From positions 1,412,487-1,476,486 of the forward strand of contig NZ_PRDB01000001.1 of the NCBI RefSeq assembly GCF_002925905.1: a stretch of 64,000 nt of DNA, given 5' to 3'. The DNA comes from Klebsiella michiganensis (GTDB lineage Bacteria > Pseudomonadota > Gammaproteobacteria > Enterobacterales > Enterobacteriaceae). This document shows positions 27,080-38,049 of this stretch, piece by piece (positions within the stretch are counted from its first letter, which is position 1; each line of letters begins with the position of its first letter). Position numbers and translations under genes: made by a program. Below the pieces are notes generated by a model, which searched no databases, was not told the origin of the DNA, and worked only from the letters and a program-made list of their open reading frames with translations.

Positions 27080-27622
27080 ATGGATTATAAATATTCTTTG
27101 GACCAGTGCATCTGGCCAGCGCATGACAGCTATTTTTTAAAAGGACTCGCTGAGCTAATTATTGATATTGATGACCTGATTTACCTGTCGCTTGAAAAGG
27201 TACGCCGGGAGTTTGTATTTATTAATCTTAGCGCCAGTTCGCTGAATTATTTTATCCGCCGCGATAGCGAGTGGCTGGCTGAAATGAAAGGCAAGCAAAT
27301 TGTATTAATTGCCGCGAGGCGCTCGGAAGCGCTGGCCAACTACTGGTATTACAATGGTGCTATTCGTGGCGTGGTCTATGTGGACTTAGCCAAGGATATT
27401 CGTCAGGAGCTGGCATACGTTATCAACGGCCGTTTTCTACGTAAAGATATAAAGAAAGACAAAATTACCAACAGGGAAATGCAAATAATTCGGATGACGG
27501 CACAGGGAATGCACCCGAAATCTATTGCCAAGATTGAAAATTGTAGTGTGAAAACGGTTTATACCCATCGGCGAAATGCCGAGGCCAAACTGTATTCAAA
27601 GATATATAAGTTAGCGCTGTAA
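27080..27622 (+). CDS. ecpR: LuxR-type regulator of the E. coli common pilus
   Basis: 180-aa DNA-binding activator of ecp. The C-terminal LuxR HTH is clear: [43 protein letters not shown]. The middle segment [27 protein letters not shown] is nearly that of E. coli EcpR (MatA). E. coli EcpR is 196 aa; here an in-frame TAA at 27071-27073 forces the start at ATG 27080, so the N-terminus is about 16 residues shorter. No clear Shine-Dalgarno is seen, which may mean low translation. It lies 153 bp before ecpA. Confidence 0.92.
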   Translation: MDYKYSLDQCIWPAHDSYFLKGLAELIIDIDDLIYLSLEKVRREFVFINLSASSLNYFIRRDSEWLAEMKGKQIVLIAARRSEALANYWYYNGAIRGVVYVDLAKDIRQELAYVINGRFLRKDIKKDKITNREMQIIRMTAQGMHPKSIAKIENCSVKTVYTHRRNAEAKLYSKIYKLAL

Positions 27623-27775
27623 TTAGTAATAAACGTTGTTTTTAAAATTGTGCACCAGGTCGTAACACCCAAAATAATTTGCGTCGCAGATAATAATGAT
27701 GCGGCCTGAACTATGGCGGGAATGCACACAGACGTGGGACATCAGGTCCCTTAATAAACTCAGGATGAAAAAGCT

Positions 27776-28363
27776 ATGAAAAAAAAGGTTCTTGCAATTG
27801 CTCTGGTAACCGCGTTTGCCGGTATGGGTGTCGCTCAGGCAGCTGACGTTACTGCTCAGGCAGTCGCTACCTGGTCCGCAACCGCCAAAAAAGACACTAC
27901 CAGCAAGCTGGTGGTGACTCCGCTGGGCAGCCTGGCTTTCCAGTATGCCGAAGGGGTTAAAGGCTTTAACTCACAGAAAGGCCTGTTTGATGTGGCTATC
28001 GAAGGTGACGCCACCGCGACCGCATTCAAGCTGACCTCTCGTCTGATCACCAATACCCTGACTCAGCTGGATACCTCTGGTTCCACCCTGAGCGTGGGCG
28101 TTGACTACAACGGCGCAGCGGTCGAAAAAACGGCTGACACCACCATGATCGACACCGCGGCGGGCACCCTGGGCGGCAACCTCAGCGCGCTGTCTAACGG
28201 CTATAACGTCGCCGGTCGCACCACCGCTCAGGACGGCTTCACGTTCTCCATCATCAGCGGCACCACCGATGGCACCACTGCCGTTACTGACTACAGCACG
28301 CTGCCGGAAGGTATCTGGAGCGGCGACGTCAGCGTACAGTTCGACGCGACCTGGACCAGCTGA
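27776..28363 (+). CDS. ecpA: Common pilus major subunit (pilin)
   Basis: 195-aa secreted pilin. A signal peptide of about 22 residues ends in VAQAAD. The mature protein ([33 protein letters not shown]...) is EcpA/MatB-like, with the alternating beta pattern of alpha-clade chaperone-usher pilins and ending QFDATWTS. It forms the ECP pilus rod for adhesion and biofilm. Own upstream leader of 153 bp; a strong hairpin follows before ecpB, fitting much higher expression of the major subunit. Confidence 0.95.
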   Translation: MKKKVLAIALVTAFAGMGVAQAADVTAQAVATWSATAKKDTTSKLVVTPLGSLAFQYAEGVKGFNSQKGLFDVAIEGDATATAFKLTSRLITNTLTQLDTSGSTLSVGVDYNGAAVEKTADTTMIDTAAGTLGGNLSALSNGYNVAGRTTAQDGFTFSIISGTTDGTTAVTDYSTLPEGIWSGDVSVQFDATWTS

Positions 28364-28379
28364 TCCTCTCGTAGCACCA

Positions 28380-28400
28380 GGCAGGGGGGCTCCCCCTGCC
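28380..28400 (+). terminator. Intercistronic hairpin (attenuator) between ecpA and ecpB
   Basis: GGCAGGGGG-GCT-CCCCCTGCC, a 9-bp GC-rich stem with 3-nt loop 16 bp after the ecpA stop, followed only by TTATTTC. Probably partial termination and/or 3'-end protection that makes the major pilin message more abundant than the downstream genes. Confidence 0.7.
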
Positions 28401-28422
28401 TTATTTCACGGATTGAATTCAT

Positions 28423-29091
28423 ATGAAAAAACACATTCTGGCCATCGGCCTGTTGCTCAGCACAATGACGCCAGCCCTGGCGCTGGATGTGGGCGATATC
28501 TCTTCATTTATGAACAGCGGCAGCAGCACGCTGAGCAAAGAGATCAAGAACACGACCGACAGCGGTCGCTTAATTAACATCCATATGGAACGCCTCTCTT
28601 CGCCGCTGGACGGTGGCAAGGTGATCCCGATGGATAAGCAGGACGAGATTTTACTGACCCCCGCCAGTCTGCTGCTGCCCGCGAAGGCCAGCGACGTGAT
28701 CCGCTTTTTCTACAAAGGCCCGGCGGACGATAAAGAACGCTATTACCGCATTGTCTGGTTCGATCAGGCGCTCAGCGATGCCCAGCGCAATGGCTCGACC
28801 CGCAGCGCGGTAGCGACGGCCTCGGCGCGGATCGGCACCATCCTGGTGGTCGCGCCAAGAAAAGCCAATTTCCGCTATCAGTACGCCAACGGCACGCTGG
28901 TCAATACCGGTAACGCGACGTTGCGCATTCTTGCCTACGGCCCGTGTCTGAAGCCGGCTGACGGTAAAGAGTGCAAGGAAAATTATTTCCTGATGCCGGG
29001 AAAAGAACGGCGCTTCACGCGCGTGAATGTGGCGGATAAAAAAGGACGGGTCGCGCTCTGGCAGGGCGAGCAGTTTGTTCCCGTGAAATAG
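28423..29091 (+). CDS. ecpB: Common pilus periplasmic chaperone
   Basis: 222-aa chaperone with signal peptide (ends ALALD). Ig-like fold features: [42 protein letters not shown] (conserved donor-strand/anchoring region), and [30 protein letters not shown]. EcpB folds and delivers ECP subunits to the EcpC usher. It lies just after the ecpA hairpin and 25 bp before ecpC. Confidence 0.92.
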   Translation: MKKHILAIGLLLSTMTPALALDVGDISSFMNSGSSTLSKEIKNTTDSGRLINIHMERLSSPLDGGKVIPMDKQDEILLTPASLLLPAKASDVIRFFYKGPADDKERYYRIVWFDQALSDAQRNGSTRSAVATASARIGTILVVAPRKANFRYQYANGTLVNTGNATLRILAYGPCLKPADGKECKENYFLMPGKERRFTRVNVADKKGRVALWQGEQFVPVK

Positions 29092-29116
29092 ACATTTCTT
29101 CTGACGGATCAACATT

Positions 29117-31642
29117 ATGGCTCTACCAGGGAACGCTCCAGGATTAAAAACACTCCTTGCCTCCGGCATGGTCATTTTGCTGGTTCCGTTTAGCGTCACT
29201 GCCGCCACCGACAAAGTACAGCAAATCGGCGGCGTGATTATCCCTCAGGCCTTCAGCCAGGCGCTGCAGGACGGAATGAGCATCCCACTGTTTATTCATC
29301 TTGAAGGCAGCACCGGTACCCAGGACGATCAGCGGATCGGCAATGCCTTTATCTGGCTGGATAATGGCGTTCTGCGCGTTCGGCAGATTCAGCTGGAAGA
29401 AAACGATAATAACGCCACCGTCAGCGAGCAGACCCGCAAACAGCTGACCGCGCTGGCCAATGAAGCTTTCAGCAAAGATCTTAACATTAGCCTGACGGAT
29501 GACGCCCGGCTACAGCTCAGCCTGCGCCAGCTGCTTCTGCAGCTGGTGGTAAAAAAAGAGGCGCTGGGTACGGTGCTGCGCTCGCGCAGCGAAGATATCG
29601 GTCAGTCCAGCGTCAACACCCTTAGCAGCACCCTGAACTATAACCTCGGGGTCTATAACAACCAGATGCGCAACGGCGGCAATAATACCTCCAGCTATCT
29701 GTCGCTGAACAACGTTACCGCGCTGCGCGAGCACCACGTGGTACTGGACGGCTCGCTTTACGGTATTGGCTCCGGCAATCAGGACAGCGACGTCTATAAA
29801 GCGATGTATGAACGCGACTTTGCCGGTCACCGCTTTGCGGGCGGGATGCTGGATACCTGGAATTTACAGTCCCTTGGCCCGATGACCGCCGTTTCGGCAG
29901 GGAAGATCTACGGCGCTTCCTGGGGCAACCAGGCCAGTTCGACGGTGTTCGATAACACCCAGTCGGCTACGCCGGTGGTCGCCTTTTTACCCGCCGCCGG
30001 GGAAGTCCATCTGACCCGCGACGGACGCCTGATGAGCGTACAGAACTTTGCCATGGGTAACCATGAGGTCGACACCCGCGGCCTGCCGTACGGGATTTAT
30101 GATGTCGATGTTGAAGTGATTGTGAACGGCCGGGTGGTCAGCAAACGCACCCAGCGGGTCAATAAATTATTCAGCCGCGGACGCGGCGCCGGCGCGCCGC
30201 TGGCCTGGCAATTCTGGGGCGGCAGCTTCCATATGGATCGCTGGTCCGAAAGCGGTAAAAAAACGCTTCCGGCAAAAGATAGCTGGCTGGCGGGGGCCTC
30301 GGCCTCCGGGTCGTTCAGCACCTTAAGCTGGGCGGCCACCGGCTACGGCTATGATAACAACGCCGTCGCCGAGACGCGCCTGACCCTGCCGATCGCCGAG
30401 TCCATTAACGTGAACCTGCAGAATATGCTGGCCAGCGACAGCTCCTGGAGCAGCATCGGCAGCATCAGCGCCACGCTGCCCGGCGGCTTTAGTTCGGTGT
30501 GGGTCAACCAGGAAAAAACGCAGATTGGCGACCGGATACGGCGCAGTAATGCCGACAACCGGGCCATCGGCGGCACGCTGAACCTCAATTCACTCTGGTC
30601 AAAGCTGGGTACCTTCAGCATCAGCTATAACGACGACCGCCGCTATAACAGCCATTACTACACGGCGGATTACTACCAGACGCTTTACACCGGCTCATGG
30701 GGATCGCTGGGCCTGCGCGCGGGCGTACAGCGCTTTAATAACGGCGACAGCAGCGCCAGCACCGGGAAATATATTGCGCTCGATTTCTCGCTGCCGCTCG
30801 GCAACTGGTTCAGCGCCGGGATGACGCACCAGAACGGTTACACCATGGCCAACCTGTCGGCGCGTAAACAGTTTGATGAAGGCAGTATTCGCACCATCGG
30901 CGCGAACGTTTCGCGCGCCATTTCCGGCGATACCGGCGATGACAAAACCCTCAGCGGCGGCGCGTATGCTCAGTTTGATACCCGCTACTCCACCGGCACG
31001 CTGAATGTGAACAGCGGCGTGGATGGCTATGTGAACACCAACCTGACCGCCAACGGCAGCGTGGGCTGGCAGGGGAAAAATATCGCCGCCAGCGGCCGCA
31101 CCGACGGCAACGCCGGCGTGATTTTCAAAACCGGCCTTGAGGATGACGGCAAGCTCAGCGCCAAGGTTAACGGCCGTATTGTGCAGCTCTCCGGCAACCG
31201 TAATTACCTGCCGCTGTCGCCGTACAGCCGTTATGAAGTGGAGCTGCAGAACAGTAAAAACTCGCTCGATAGCTACGATATCGTGACCGGGCGTAAGAGC
31301 CAGTTGACCCTTTATCCGGGCAACGTGGCGGTGATTGAGCCGGAAGTGAAGCAGATGGTGACGGTCTCCGGGCGTATCCGCGCGGAAGACGGCACGCTGC
31401 TGGCTAACGCGCGGATTAATAACCATATCGGTCGTACCCGCACCGATGAGAACGGTGAGTTTGTGATGGACGTGGATAAAAAATATCCCACCATCGATTT
31501 CAGTTACGGTAAAAACCAGAGCTGCGAAGTGGCGCTGGAGCTGAGCCAGGCGCGCGGCGCGGTGTGGGTGGGCGATGTGGTCTGTAGCGGCCTCTCCACC
31601 TATGCCCGCACGCAGCAGACAGGAGAAGGTAATGAAAGCTAA
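29117..31642 (+). CDS. ecpC: Common pilus outer-membrane usher
   Basis: 841-aa usher with a signal sequence at the N-terminus (cleavage near VTAATDKV), an N-terminal periplasmic domain, a long beta-barrel (about residues 180-700 rich in alternating polar/aromatic strands) and a C-terminal carboxypeptidase-regulatory-like domain ([37 protein letters not shown]). It matches EcpC in length and gene order. The 3' end overlaps the ecpD start by 11 bp. Confidence 0.93.
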   Translation: MALPGNAPGLKTLLASGMVILLVPFSVTAATDKVQQIGGVIIPQAFSQALQDGMSIPLFIHLEGSTGTQDDQRIGNAFIWLDNGVLRVRQIQLEENDNNATVSEQTRKQLTALANEAFSKDLNISLTDDARLQLSLRQLLLQLVVKKEALGTVLRSRSEDIGQSSVNTLSSTLNYNLGVYNNQMRNGGNNTSSYLSLNNVTALREHHVVLDGSLYGIGSGNQDSDVYKAMYERDFAGHRFAGGMLDTWNLQSLGPMTAVSAGKIYGASWGNQASSTVFDNTQSATPVVAFLPAAGEVHLTRDGRLMSVQNFAMGNHEVDTRGLPYGIYDVDVEVIVNGRVVSKRTQRVNKLFSRGRGAGAPLAWQFWGGSFHMDRWSESGKKTLPAKDSWLAGASASGSFSTLSWAATGYGYDNNAVAETRLTLPIAESINVNLQNMLASDSSWSSIGSISATLPGGFSSVWVNQEKTQIGDRIRRSNADNRAIGGTLNLNSLWSKLGTFSISYNDDRRYNSHYYTADYYQTLYTGSWGSLGLRAGVQRFNNGDSSASTGKYIALDFSLPLGNWFSAGMTHQNGYTMANLSARKQFDEGSIRTIGANVSRAISGDTGDDKTLSGGAYAQFDTRYSTGTLNVNSGVDGYVNTNLTANGSVGWQGKNIAASGRTDGNAGVIFKTGLEDDGKLSAKVNGRIVQLSGNRNYLPLSPYSRYEVELQNSKNSLDSYDIVTGRKSQLTLYPGNVAVIEPEVKQMVTVSGRIRAEDGTLLANARINNHIGRTRTDENGEFVMDVDKKYPTIDFSYGKNQSCEVALELSQARGAVWVGDVVCSGLSTYARTQQTGEGNES

Positions 31643-33275
31643 ATGGCTGGCATGTTTAGTGATGTTCACGGCGGCGCTGTGCGTGACGCGGGTCAACGCC
31701 GCGGTCACCAAAACCACCTGGCCGGATGCGGCGGCCATGCAGTTTGTTTTCGTGGAAAACAACTCGGACGATAACTTCTTTGTCACCCCGGGCGGCGCGC
31801 TGGACCCGCGAATGACCGGGGCTAACCGCTGGACCGGGCTGAAATATAACGGCTCGGGCACCATTTATCAGCAGAGCCTGGGCTATATCGACAATGGCTA
31901 TAACACCGGTCTGTACGCCAACTGGTTCTTCGATATGTGGCTGGATAACTCTCCCGCATCTCATCCGTTACAGGGGCTGCGCTGTATCAACTGGTATGCG
32001 GGCTGCGATATGGCCACCAGCCTGATTCTGCCGCAAACCAGCGATGCCAGCGGCTTCTACGGCGCGACGGTGACCTCCGGCGGACAAAAGTGGATGCACG
32101 GCATGATGTCCGACGCTTTCTACCAGTATCTGCAGCAGATGTCGGTGGGCAGCAGCTTCTCGATGACCATCAACTCCTGCATGACGTCGGTGAGCTACGA
32201 CGCCAGCAGCGGCGCGCGCTGTAAAGATCAGGCTTCAGGTTACTGGTACGTGCGCAAAGTCACCCATACTAAAGCGGCAAACCTGAAGCTGATTAACACC
32301 CATGCGCTGGCGGAAGTCTTTATCAACAGCGACGGGGTCCCGACGCTGGGCGAGGGGAACGCCGACTGCCGCACCCAGACTATCGGCTCCCGTTCCGGTC
32401 TGAGCTGCAAAATGGTGAACTATAATTTGCAGCACAATGGCCTGAGTAATACCTCAATTCATATTTTTCCGGCAATCAGCAACTCGGCGCTGGCTTCCGC
32501 GGTCGGAAGTTATGATATGCAGTTCAGCCTGGATGGGAATTCATGGAAGCCGGTGAGCGGCATCTCCCAGTACTATACGTTTAATGAGATGAAATCATCT
32601 GACTCGGTTTACGTCTTTTTCTCGAGCAACTTTTTTAAGCAGATGGTCACGCTGGGCATCAGCGACGTGAACACCAAAGACCTGTTTAATTTCCGTTTCT
32701 ATAACACCACCTCGCCGGAGTCAGGCTGGTACGAGTTTTCGACCTCCAACACCCTGATTATTAAACCGCGCGACTTCAGCATCAGCATTATTTCCGATGA
32801 GTACATTTCGGCGCCGACGCGCGAAGGCTACGTGGGCAGCGGCGAGCCGTCGCTGGACTTTGGCTATATTGTCACCACCAGCGGCAAAACCGCCGCCGAT
32901 GAAGTGCTCATTAAAGTGACCGGGCCAACGCAGGCGATCGGCGGACGTTCATACTGTATTTTTAGTTCACCCGACGGCACGTCGAGAGTACCGTTCCCGG
33001 CGACGCTGGCGTTTACGACGCAGACCGGGACCATCAAAACCTACGATGCCGGATGCGATGATACCTGGCGCGATATGACCGACGCCCTGTGGTTAACCAC
33101 GCCGTGGACGGATATTTCCGGCGACGTCGGTCAGATGGACAAAACGACGGTGACGTTTTCCATTCCGATGGATAACCCGATATCGCTGCGCACGGTGGAA
33201 GATAACGGCTGGTTTGGTGAAGTGAGTGCTTCAGGAGAAATTCATGTTCAGGCGACGTGGCGTAACATTAACTAA
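31632..33275 (+). CDS. ecpD: Common pilus tip adhesin/minor subunit
   Basis: 547-aa secreted protein with signal peptide ending VNA. It is cysteine-containing ([14 protein letters not shown]...ARCKD, NADCRTQ...LSCKM, GCDDTW), consistent with a disulfide-bonded two-domain adhesin. I use ATG 31632 with GGAGAAGG upstream; an open frame further left lies inside ecpC. The length equals E. coli EcpD. It overlaps ecpC by 11 bp and ecpE by 32 bp. Confidence 0.92.
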   Translation: MKAKWLACLVMFTAALCVTRVNAAVTKTTWPDAAAMQFVFVENNSDDNFFVTPGGALDPRMTGANRWTGLKYNGSGTIYQQSLGYIDNGYNTGLYANWFFDMWLDNSPASHPLQGLRCINWYAGCDMATSLILPQTSDASGFYGATVTSGGQKWMHGMMSDAFYQYLQQMSVGSSFSMTINSCMTSVSYDASSGARCKDQASGYWYVRKVTHTKAANLKLINTHALAEVFINSDGVPTLGEGNADCRTQTIGSRSGLSCKMVNYNLQHNGLSNTSIHIFPAISNSALASAVGSYDMQFSLDGNSWKPVSGISQYYTFNEMKSSDSVYVFFSSNFFKQMVTLGISDVNTKDLFNFRFYNTTSPESGWYEFSTSNTLIIKPRDFSISIISDEYISAPTREGYVGSGEPSLDFGYIVTTSGKTAADEVLIKVTGPTQAIGGRSYCIFSSPDGTSRVPFPATLAFTTQTGTIKTYDAGCDDTWRDMTDALWLTTPWTDISGDVGQMDKTTVTFSIPMDNPISLRTVEDNGWFGEVSASGEIHVQATWRNIN

Positions 33276-33948
33276 TTTGCTGCGGATGCTTATCTGCCTG
33301 CTGTCGCTCGGCTTCGCGACCGCGGCGCAGGCCATCTCGGTGGGTAATTTAACTTTCTCGCTGGCGGCGGAAGATAACTTCGCGTCTAAACGGGTGATTA
33401 ATAACAATAAAAGCGCCCGGTTGTATCGGGTTTCTATTGTCGCTATCGACCGCCCCGGCGGCAAAGAGGTGCGTTCTCGCCCGGCGGACGGCGAGCTGCT
33501 GTTTGCCCCGCGTCAGCTTACCCTGCAGGCGGGGGAGAGCGAGTATTTTAAGTTTTACTACCACGGCCCGAAAGATGACCGTGAGCGCTATTACCGGGTC
33601 TCCTTTCGTGAAATACCCACCCGCAATTACGTGATGCGCAATAAAAGCGGTACCGAGGTGAGTATGGATCCGGTGGTGGTGATGGACACGATTCTGGTTG
33701 TGCGCCCGCGCGAGGTACGGTTCAAGTGGGCCTACGATCGGGCGGCGGGCACCGTCAGCAATACCGGGAATACCTGGTTTAAGCTGCTGATCAAGCCCGG
33801 GTGCGATACGACGGAAGAGGAAGGGGATGCATGGTATTTACGGCCCGGGGACGTTGTTCGCCAGGCCTCGCTGCGCCAACCGGGGAACCATTACATCATC
33901 TATAACGATAAATTTATAAAAATGACCAAAGACTGCCCGGTGAACTAA
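33244..33948 (+). CDS. ecpE: Common pilus second periplasmic chaperone
   Basis: 234-aa chaperone with signal peptide (ends AAQA). Same fold marks as Ecp[23 protein letters not shown] and [34 protein letters not shown]. Thought to serve EcpD. ATG 33244 follows GGAGAAATTC and lies inside the ecpD 3' end. Last gene of the operon; its stop lies inside the terminator stem. Confidence 0.92.
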   Translation: MFRRRGVTLTNLLRMLICLLSLGFATAAQAISVGNLTFSLAAEDNFASKRVINNNKSARLYRVSIVAIDRPGGKEVRSRPADGELLFAPRQLTLQAGESEYFKFYYHGPKDDRERYYRVSFREIPTRNYVMRNKSGTEVSMDPVVVMDTILVVRPREVRFKWAYDRAAGTVSNTGNTWFKLLIKPGCDTTEEEGDAWYLRPGDVVRQASLRQPGNHYIIYNDKFIKMTKDCPVN

Positions 33949-33963
33949 CCGGGCAGCTTTTTT
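33933..33963 (+). terminator. Rho-independent terminator of the ecp operon
   Basis: CTGCCCGGT (33933-33941), 6-nt loop, ACCGGGCAG (33948-33956), then seven T residues (CTTTTTTT region to 33963). The ecpE stop codon lies at the loop/second-arm border. The next gene converges from the other strand. Confidence 0.9.
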
Positions 33964-33975
33964 CGCGCTTCGTCG

Positions 33976-34659
33976 CTAAACCGTACGCCCGGCATAGCGG
34001 CGGTTCGCCAGCAGGCTCAGGCCGCAGCACAGCAGATAATAAACCGCGCCGGTAAAGACAAATATCGCCAGCGGGTAAATCTGCACCCGGTTATTCACCT
34101 GCCCGGCGACGGTGGTCAGTTCCGGCACGTTGACGATAAACGCCAGCGACGTGTCTTTGAGCAGCCCGATAAATATCCCTACCAGCGAGGGCTGAACGTT
34201 GCGCAGAGCCTGCGGCAGCAGAATAAGGCGCAGCGTCTGTCCGGGGGCAAAACCCTGGGTCAGCGCCGCTTCGTACTGCCCGCGGGGCAGCGATTGCAGG
34301 CCCGCCAGCACCGAGTGCATCACCGACGCGGCGGTAAACCACGCCAGCGCCACCGTGACGGTGACCGCGCCCGGCAGGTCGCTGCCGGTGAGCATGGGGA
34401 GCAGATACCACAGCCAGAAAATGACGAAGATCAGCGGGATGCCGCGAATAATCTCCGCCCACAGGAAGAGCAGCCGCCGCACGATCCCGTCGTAGCGCCA
34501 GGCGATGGCCGCCAGCAGCACGCCCCCCGGCAGCGCCAGCGCGGCGGCGCCGACTGCCATCAGCAGCGTCAGCACCACGCCGCCGGGAATACCATCCGCC
34601 AGCCGTCCCCACAGCAGATAATCGAGGTTATCAACGATAACCGCCAGGTTAGCGTTCAT
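33976..34659 (-). CDS. Polar amino acid ABC transporter permease
   Basis: 227-aa HisM/GltK-type permease: about five helices, with the EAA-type loop LPRGQYEAALTQGFAPGQTLRLILLPQALRN in the middle. ATG 34659 with AAAGGAGAG upstream, overlapping the first permease gene by 11 bp. Last gene of binding protein-ATPase-permease-permease. The substrate is an amino acid of the glutamate/glutamine/histidine group by family; not resolved. Confidence 0.9.
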   Translation of the reverse strand: MNANLAVIVDNLDYLLWGRLADGIPGGVVLTLLMAVGAAALALPGGVLLAAIAWRYDGIVRRLLFLWAEIIRGIPLIFVIFWLWYLLPMLTGSDLPGAVTVTVALAWFTAASVMHSVLAGLQSLPRGQYEAALTQGFAPGQTLRLILLPQALRNVQPSLVGIFIGLLKDTSLAFIVNVPELTTVAGQVNNRVQIYPLAIFVFTGAVYYLLCCGLSLLANRRYAGRTV

Positions 34660-35397
34660 AGCCGGCTCTCCTTTGCTGATCCCTTCCCGGACCGAGACGC
34701 GTCAGCGCCACGCCCATGAGCACCCCAAGCGCCAGATACAGCGCGGTGCCGACGGCAAACGCCTCCAGCGCATGCGCGTTGTAGCTCTCGATTTGCCGCA
34801 CCTGATAGGTCAGTTCGGCGAAGCCGATACCGCTCGCCAGCGAGGAGAGCTTCATCAGGTTCAGATACTGGCCGATAATCGGCTGCCAGGCGTTAGCCAG
34901 CCCCTGCGGCAGCAGAATGTGGCGCAGCTCCTGCCACGGCGTAAACCCCTGCGACAGCGCCGCTTCCCGCTGGCCGTGGCTAACGGCGCGCAGCCCGGAG
35001 GCGATCTCTTCGATCAGAAACGCCGAAGTAAAGACCCCGAGTCCCCACATTGAGCAGAGAAACTCCGGCGTCAGCCACCAGACGTTGCCCGGCAGAATCG
35101 ACCAGCTGTGGTCGTCGTTGATAAAATCTCGCGCCCCCAGCGGCAGCAGATTCCAGGCGGCAAAATACCAGAACAGCAGCTGGACCAGCAGCGGCGTATT
35201 GCGGAACAGTGAAACCCAGGCCGCCACCAGCCAGCGGCCGGGCCTTCCGCCCCCGAGACGCAGCGCCAGCAGCAGGACGGCCAGCACGGTCGCCAGAATC
35301 ATCCCCGCGACGCTGACCCAGACGGTGGTGAGAAAACCGGAGATGATCCACTGCAGCGGCTGCCCGCTCAGCACGCCATGCCAGTCGAGATGTGGGA

Positions 35398-35401
<4 letters not shown>
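34649..35401 (-). CDS. Polar amino acid ABC transporter permease
   Basis: 250-aa permease of the HisMQ/GltJ class, with LRAVSHGQREAALSQGFTPWQELRHILLPQGLAN as the ATPase-contact loop. It starts with GTG 35401, whose GTGA overlaps the stop of the ATPase gene, so translation is coupled to it. If the upstream ATPase frameshift is real, this gene may be poorly translated. Confidence 0.88.
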
Positions 35402-36218
<817 letters not shown>

Positions 36219-36228
36219 CTTTCTCTGC

Positions 36229-37038
36229 TTATTTCGCTTCGATAGTAAAGGCGCGCGGCTGCGGGGTTTTGGTGCTCGGGCCAAACCAGACGTCGTAAAT
36301 TTTGGCCGCTTCACCGGATTTCTCCAGCTTGACCAGCTCGTCATTGACCGCTTTCAGCAGGGCCGGTTCGCCTTTCTTCACGCCGACGCCAATCTCTTCT
36401 TTGCTCAGCAGGTCGGGGATGATTTTGAAGTTTGCCTTGTCCGGCGCTTCCGCCAGCAGTCCGGCGAGGATGGTGCTGTCCTGGGTGATGGCCTGCACGT
36501 TGCCGTTGCGCAGGGCGGTCAGCGCCAGCGGAATATCGTCATAAGAGAGCACGCGCGACTGCGGGAAACGCTGATGCAGCGCCTGTTCGCCGGTGGTGCC
36601 TTTTACCGCGCCGATGCGCGCTTTGCTGTAATCATCGAGCTTATCCGGCGATTTTGCCGGGACGAGGAACTGCTGGCCGGTCACGAAGTAAGGCGTTGAG
36701 AAATCAATCACCTGGGCGCGTTCCGGGGTGATGGTAATATCGGCTACGATCAGGTCGGCCTTACCGGACTGCAGCAGCGGAATGCGGTTGGCCGGGTTGG
36801 TGGCGACCAGCTCCAGCTTGACGCCGAGCGATTTTGCCAGCGCTTCGGCGAAGTCCACGTCGTAGCCGACGATTTTATGCGTTTTCGGGTCTACCGAGCC
36901 GAACGGCGGGTTGGCGTCGAAGGTGGCGACTTTGACCACGCCGGCGGCTTTGATATCGGCTAGTTGATCGGCCTGAGCCTGCGCGGCGAGCACCAGCATG
37001 CCCAGCGCCAGCGCGATTTTTGTTTTTGCAATGCGCAT
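36229..37038 (-). CDS. Polar amino acid ABC transporter substrate-binding protein
   Basis: 269-aa periplasmic binding protein (SBP family 3). The signal peptide ends AQAQA. Hallmarks are VATFDANPPFGSVDPKTHKIVGYDVDFAEALAKSLGVKLELV, LLQSGKADLIVADITITPERAQVIDFSTPYF and ARIGAVKGTTGEQAL. I use ATG 37038 (MRIAKTK), where the signal peptide begins, not the longer frame to 37107. It is first in its operon, about 11 bp before the ATPase. Upstream lies an 8+8 bp inverted repeat. Confidence 0.9.
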   Translation of the reverse strand: MRIAKTKIALALGMLVLAAQAQADQLADIKAAGVVKVATFDANPPFGSVDPKTHKIVGYDVDFAEALAKSLGVKLELVATNPANRIPLLQSGKADLIVADITITPERAQVIDFSTPYFVTGQQFLVPAKSPDKLDDYSKARIGAVKGTTGEQALHQRFPQSRVLSYDDIPLALTALRNGNVQAITQDSTILAGLLAEAPDKANFKIIPDLLSKEEIGVGVKKGEPALLKAVNDELVKLEKSGEAAKIYDVWFGPSTKTPQPRAFTIEAK

Positions 37039-37115
37039 TGTTATTCCCCTGAATCCCTGTTTTGTTTTGTGTTTATCACGCTCCCACAAATCGCCCGTCG
37101 GCGGCAAAGAAGAAA

Positions 37116-37144
37116 AAGTTCTTATCTATAACGAAAAAGAACTT
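37116..37144. promoter_or_regulatory. Inverted repeat upstream of the amino acid importer
   Basis: AAGTTCTT (37116-37123) and AAGAACTT (37137-37144) with a 13-bp spacer, about 78 bp before the binding-protein start. It is AT-rich and promoter-proximal; likely a regulator site. No known regulator could be matched. Confidence 0.4.
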
Positions 37145-37239
37145 AACAAAGTTGTGGATATTGTTTACCCGGCTCTGTGCCACCAAACTGGGGAGACATT
37201 CCGTCAGCTATTGGTATCTTTCTGAAACCACAAGACTTG

Positions 37240-37700
37240 CAGCGATGCCCTGGTGCCCGCTGAAATCGGCGAACCGGAGGTCGGAAGACAAGGGCTGGCC
37301 GCCAGGGATGGCGGCCAAAGGCGAATCGAGACAGCGATGTCGAGTTGAGCCGACCGCAGGCTGAGGACCGGGAGGTGAGCGCAGTGCGCAGCACCGATTT
37401 CTTTGCGGGACCGCGGGGATTGTAAAGGGGGAGACGGTTTTCTCCCCCTTTACCCGTTCACGGGTAGCGGTGAGGCATTTTCTGCAGATTGCGAGTGAAC
37501 GGAACCCTTACGCATAGAATTACAAATCAGGCTTCGGCAAACGCTGCGGGTCCTTCCCAGCCTGCGCTGCGCTTGGCTGGGCTACGGGGCCTCAGTCGTC
37601 TGGGGTCGTGTAGCCCGAATAAGACGTTTACGTCGCAATCCGGGAAAGGCCCCAATATGCATCCCACAGAATTACAAATCCGGAATTGATATTTCCTGCC
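37240..37700. repeat. Intergenic repeat-rich region with strong hairpins
   Basis: About 460 bp without a gene. It holds a perfect 13-bp-arm hairpin GTAAAGGGGGAGA/TCTCCCCCTTTAC (37422-37453, loop CGGTTT) and an adjoining TACCCGT/ACGGGTA stem (37451-37466). A REP pair follows (about 37555-37652; CCCAG...CTGGG and GTAGCCCGAATAAGACGTTTACGTCGCAATCCGGG in two pieces). The GC-rich stretch 37240-37420 (GCTGAGGACCGGGAGGTGAGC) looks like a dispersed intergenic repeat of unknown function. Confidence 0.6.
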
Positions 37701-37759
37701 CGCCGTCAACTGTGGTTGAAATAGACACAGGCAAAAATGCTTCCCGACGGAGGAGAAAA

Positions 37760-37942
37760 ATGAAAGTGGCGCTGTGGCAACGCATAACGGGCTGGCTGGC
37801 TTCTTTATCTGGATCCGGCGGTGAAGCCGGTCAGCAGGATACCCAACGCATCATGGAGGCAATATTACCGGTCGCCAGTCTCTACGGAATTGAGCTCGGC
37901 AACGTTGAAACAAGGTGGTTTCGCCATGATAAAACATACTGA
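37760..37942 (+). CDS. Small hypothetical protein (60 aa)
   Basis: Sixty-codon frame starting MKVALWQRITGWLASL and ending RWFRHDKTY. It has a good ribosome site (GGAGGAGAAAA) directly before ATG 37760. The N-terminal 18 residues could form an amphipathic helix and the rest is soluble. I do not recognise it. It is isolated between repeats and the end of the liv operon. The strong Shine-Dalgarno favours a real gene, but no other support exists. Confidence 0.35.
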   Translation: MKVALWQRITGWLASLSGSGGEAGQQDTQRIMEAILPVASLYGIELGNVETRWFRHDKTY

Positions 37943-38049
37943 GCGGCGCAGGACGCGTGAAGCCTACTGGAACGAGGTGTGCTTTGTGTAGCGCGAGGCT
38001 GTTTGCGGTTGCGGCGACGCAGGAAGCGAAGCCGCAGCCCTGAACAGCT

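Noticed and set aside
30695..31864. Minus-strand open frame opposite ecpC/ecpD
   Set aside because: Shadow of the usher gene; Ala/His/Val-rich low-information translation.
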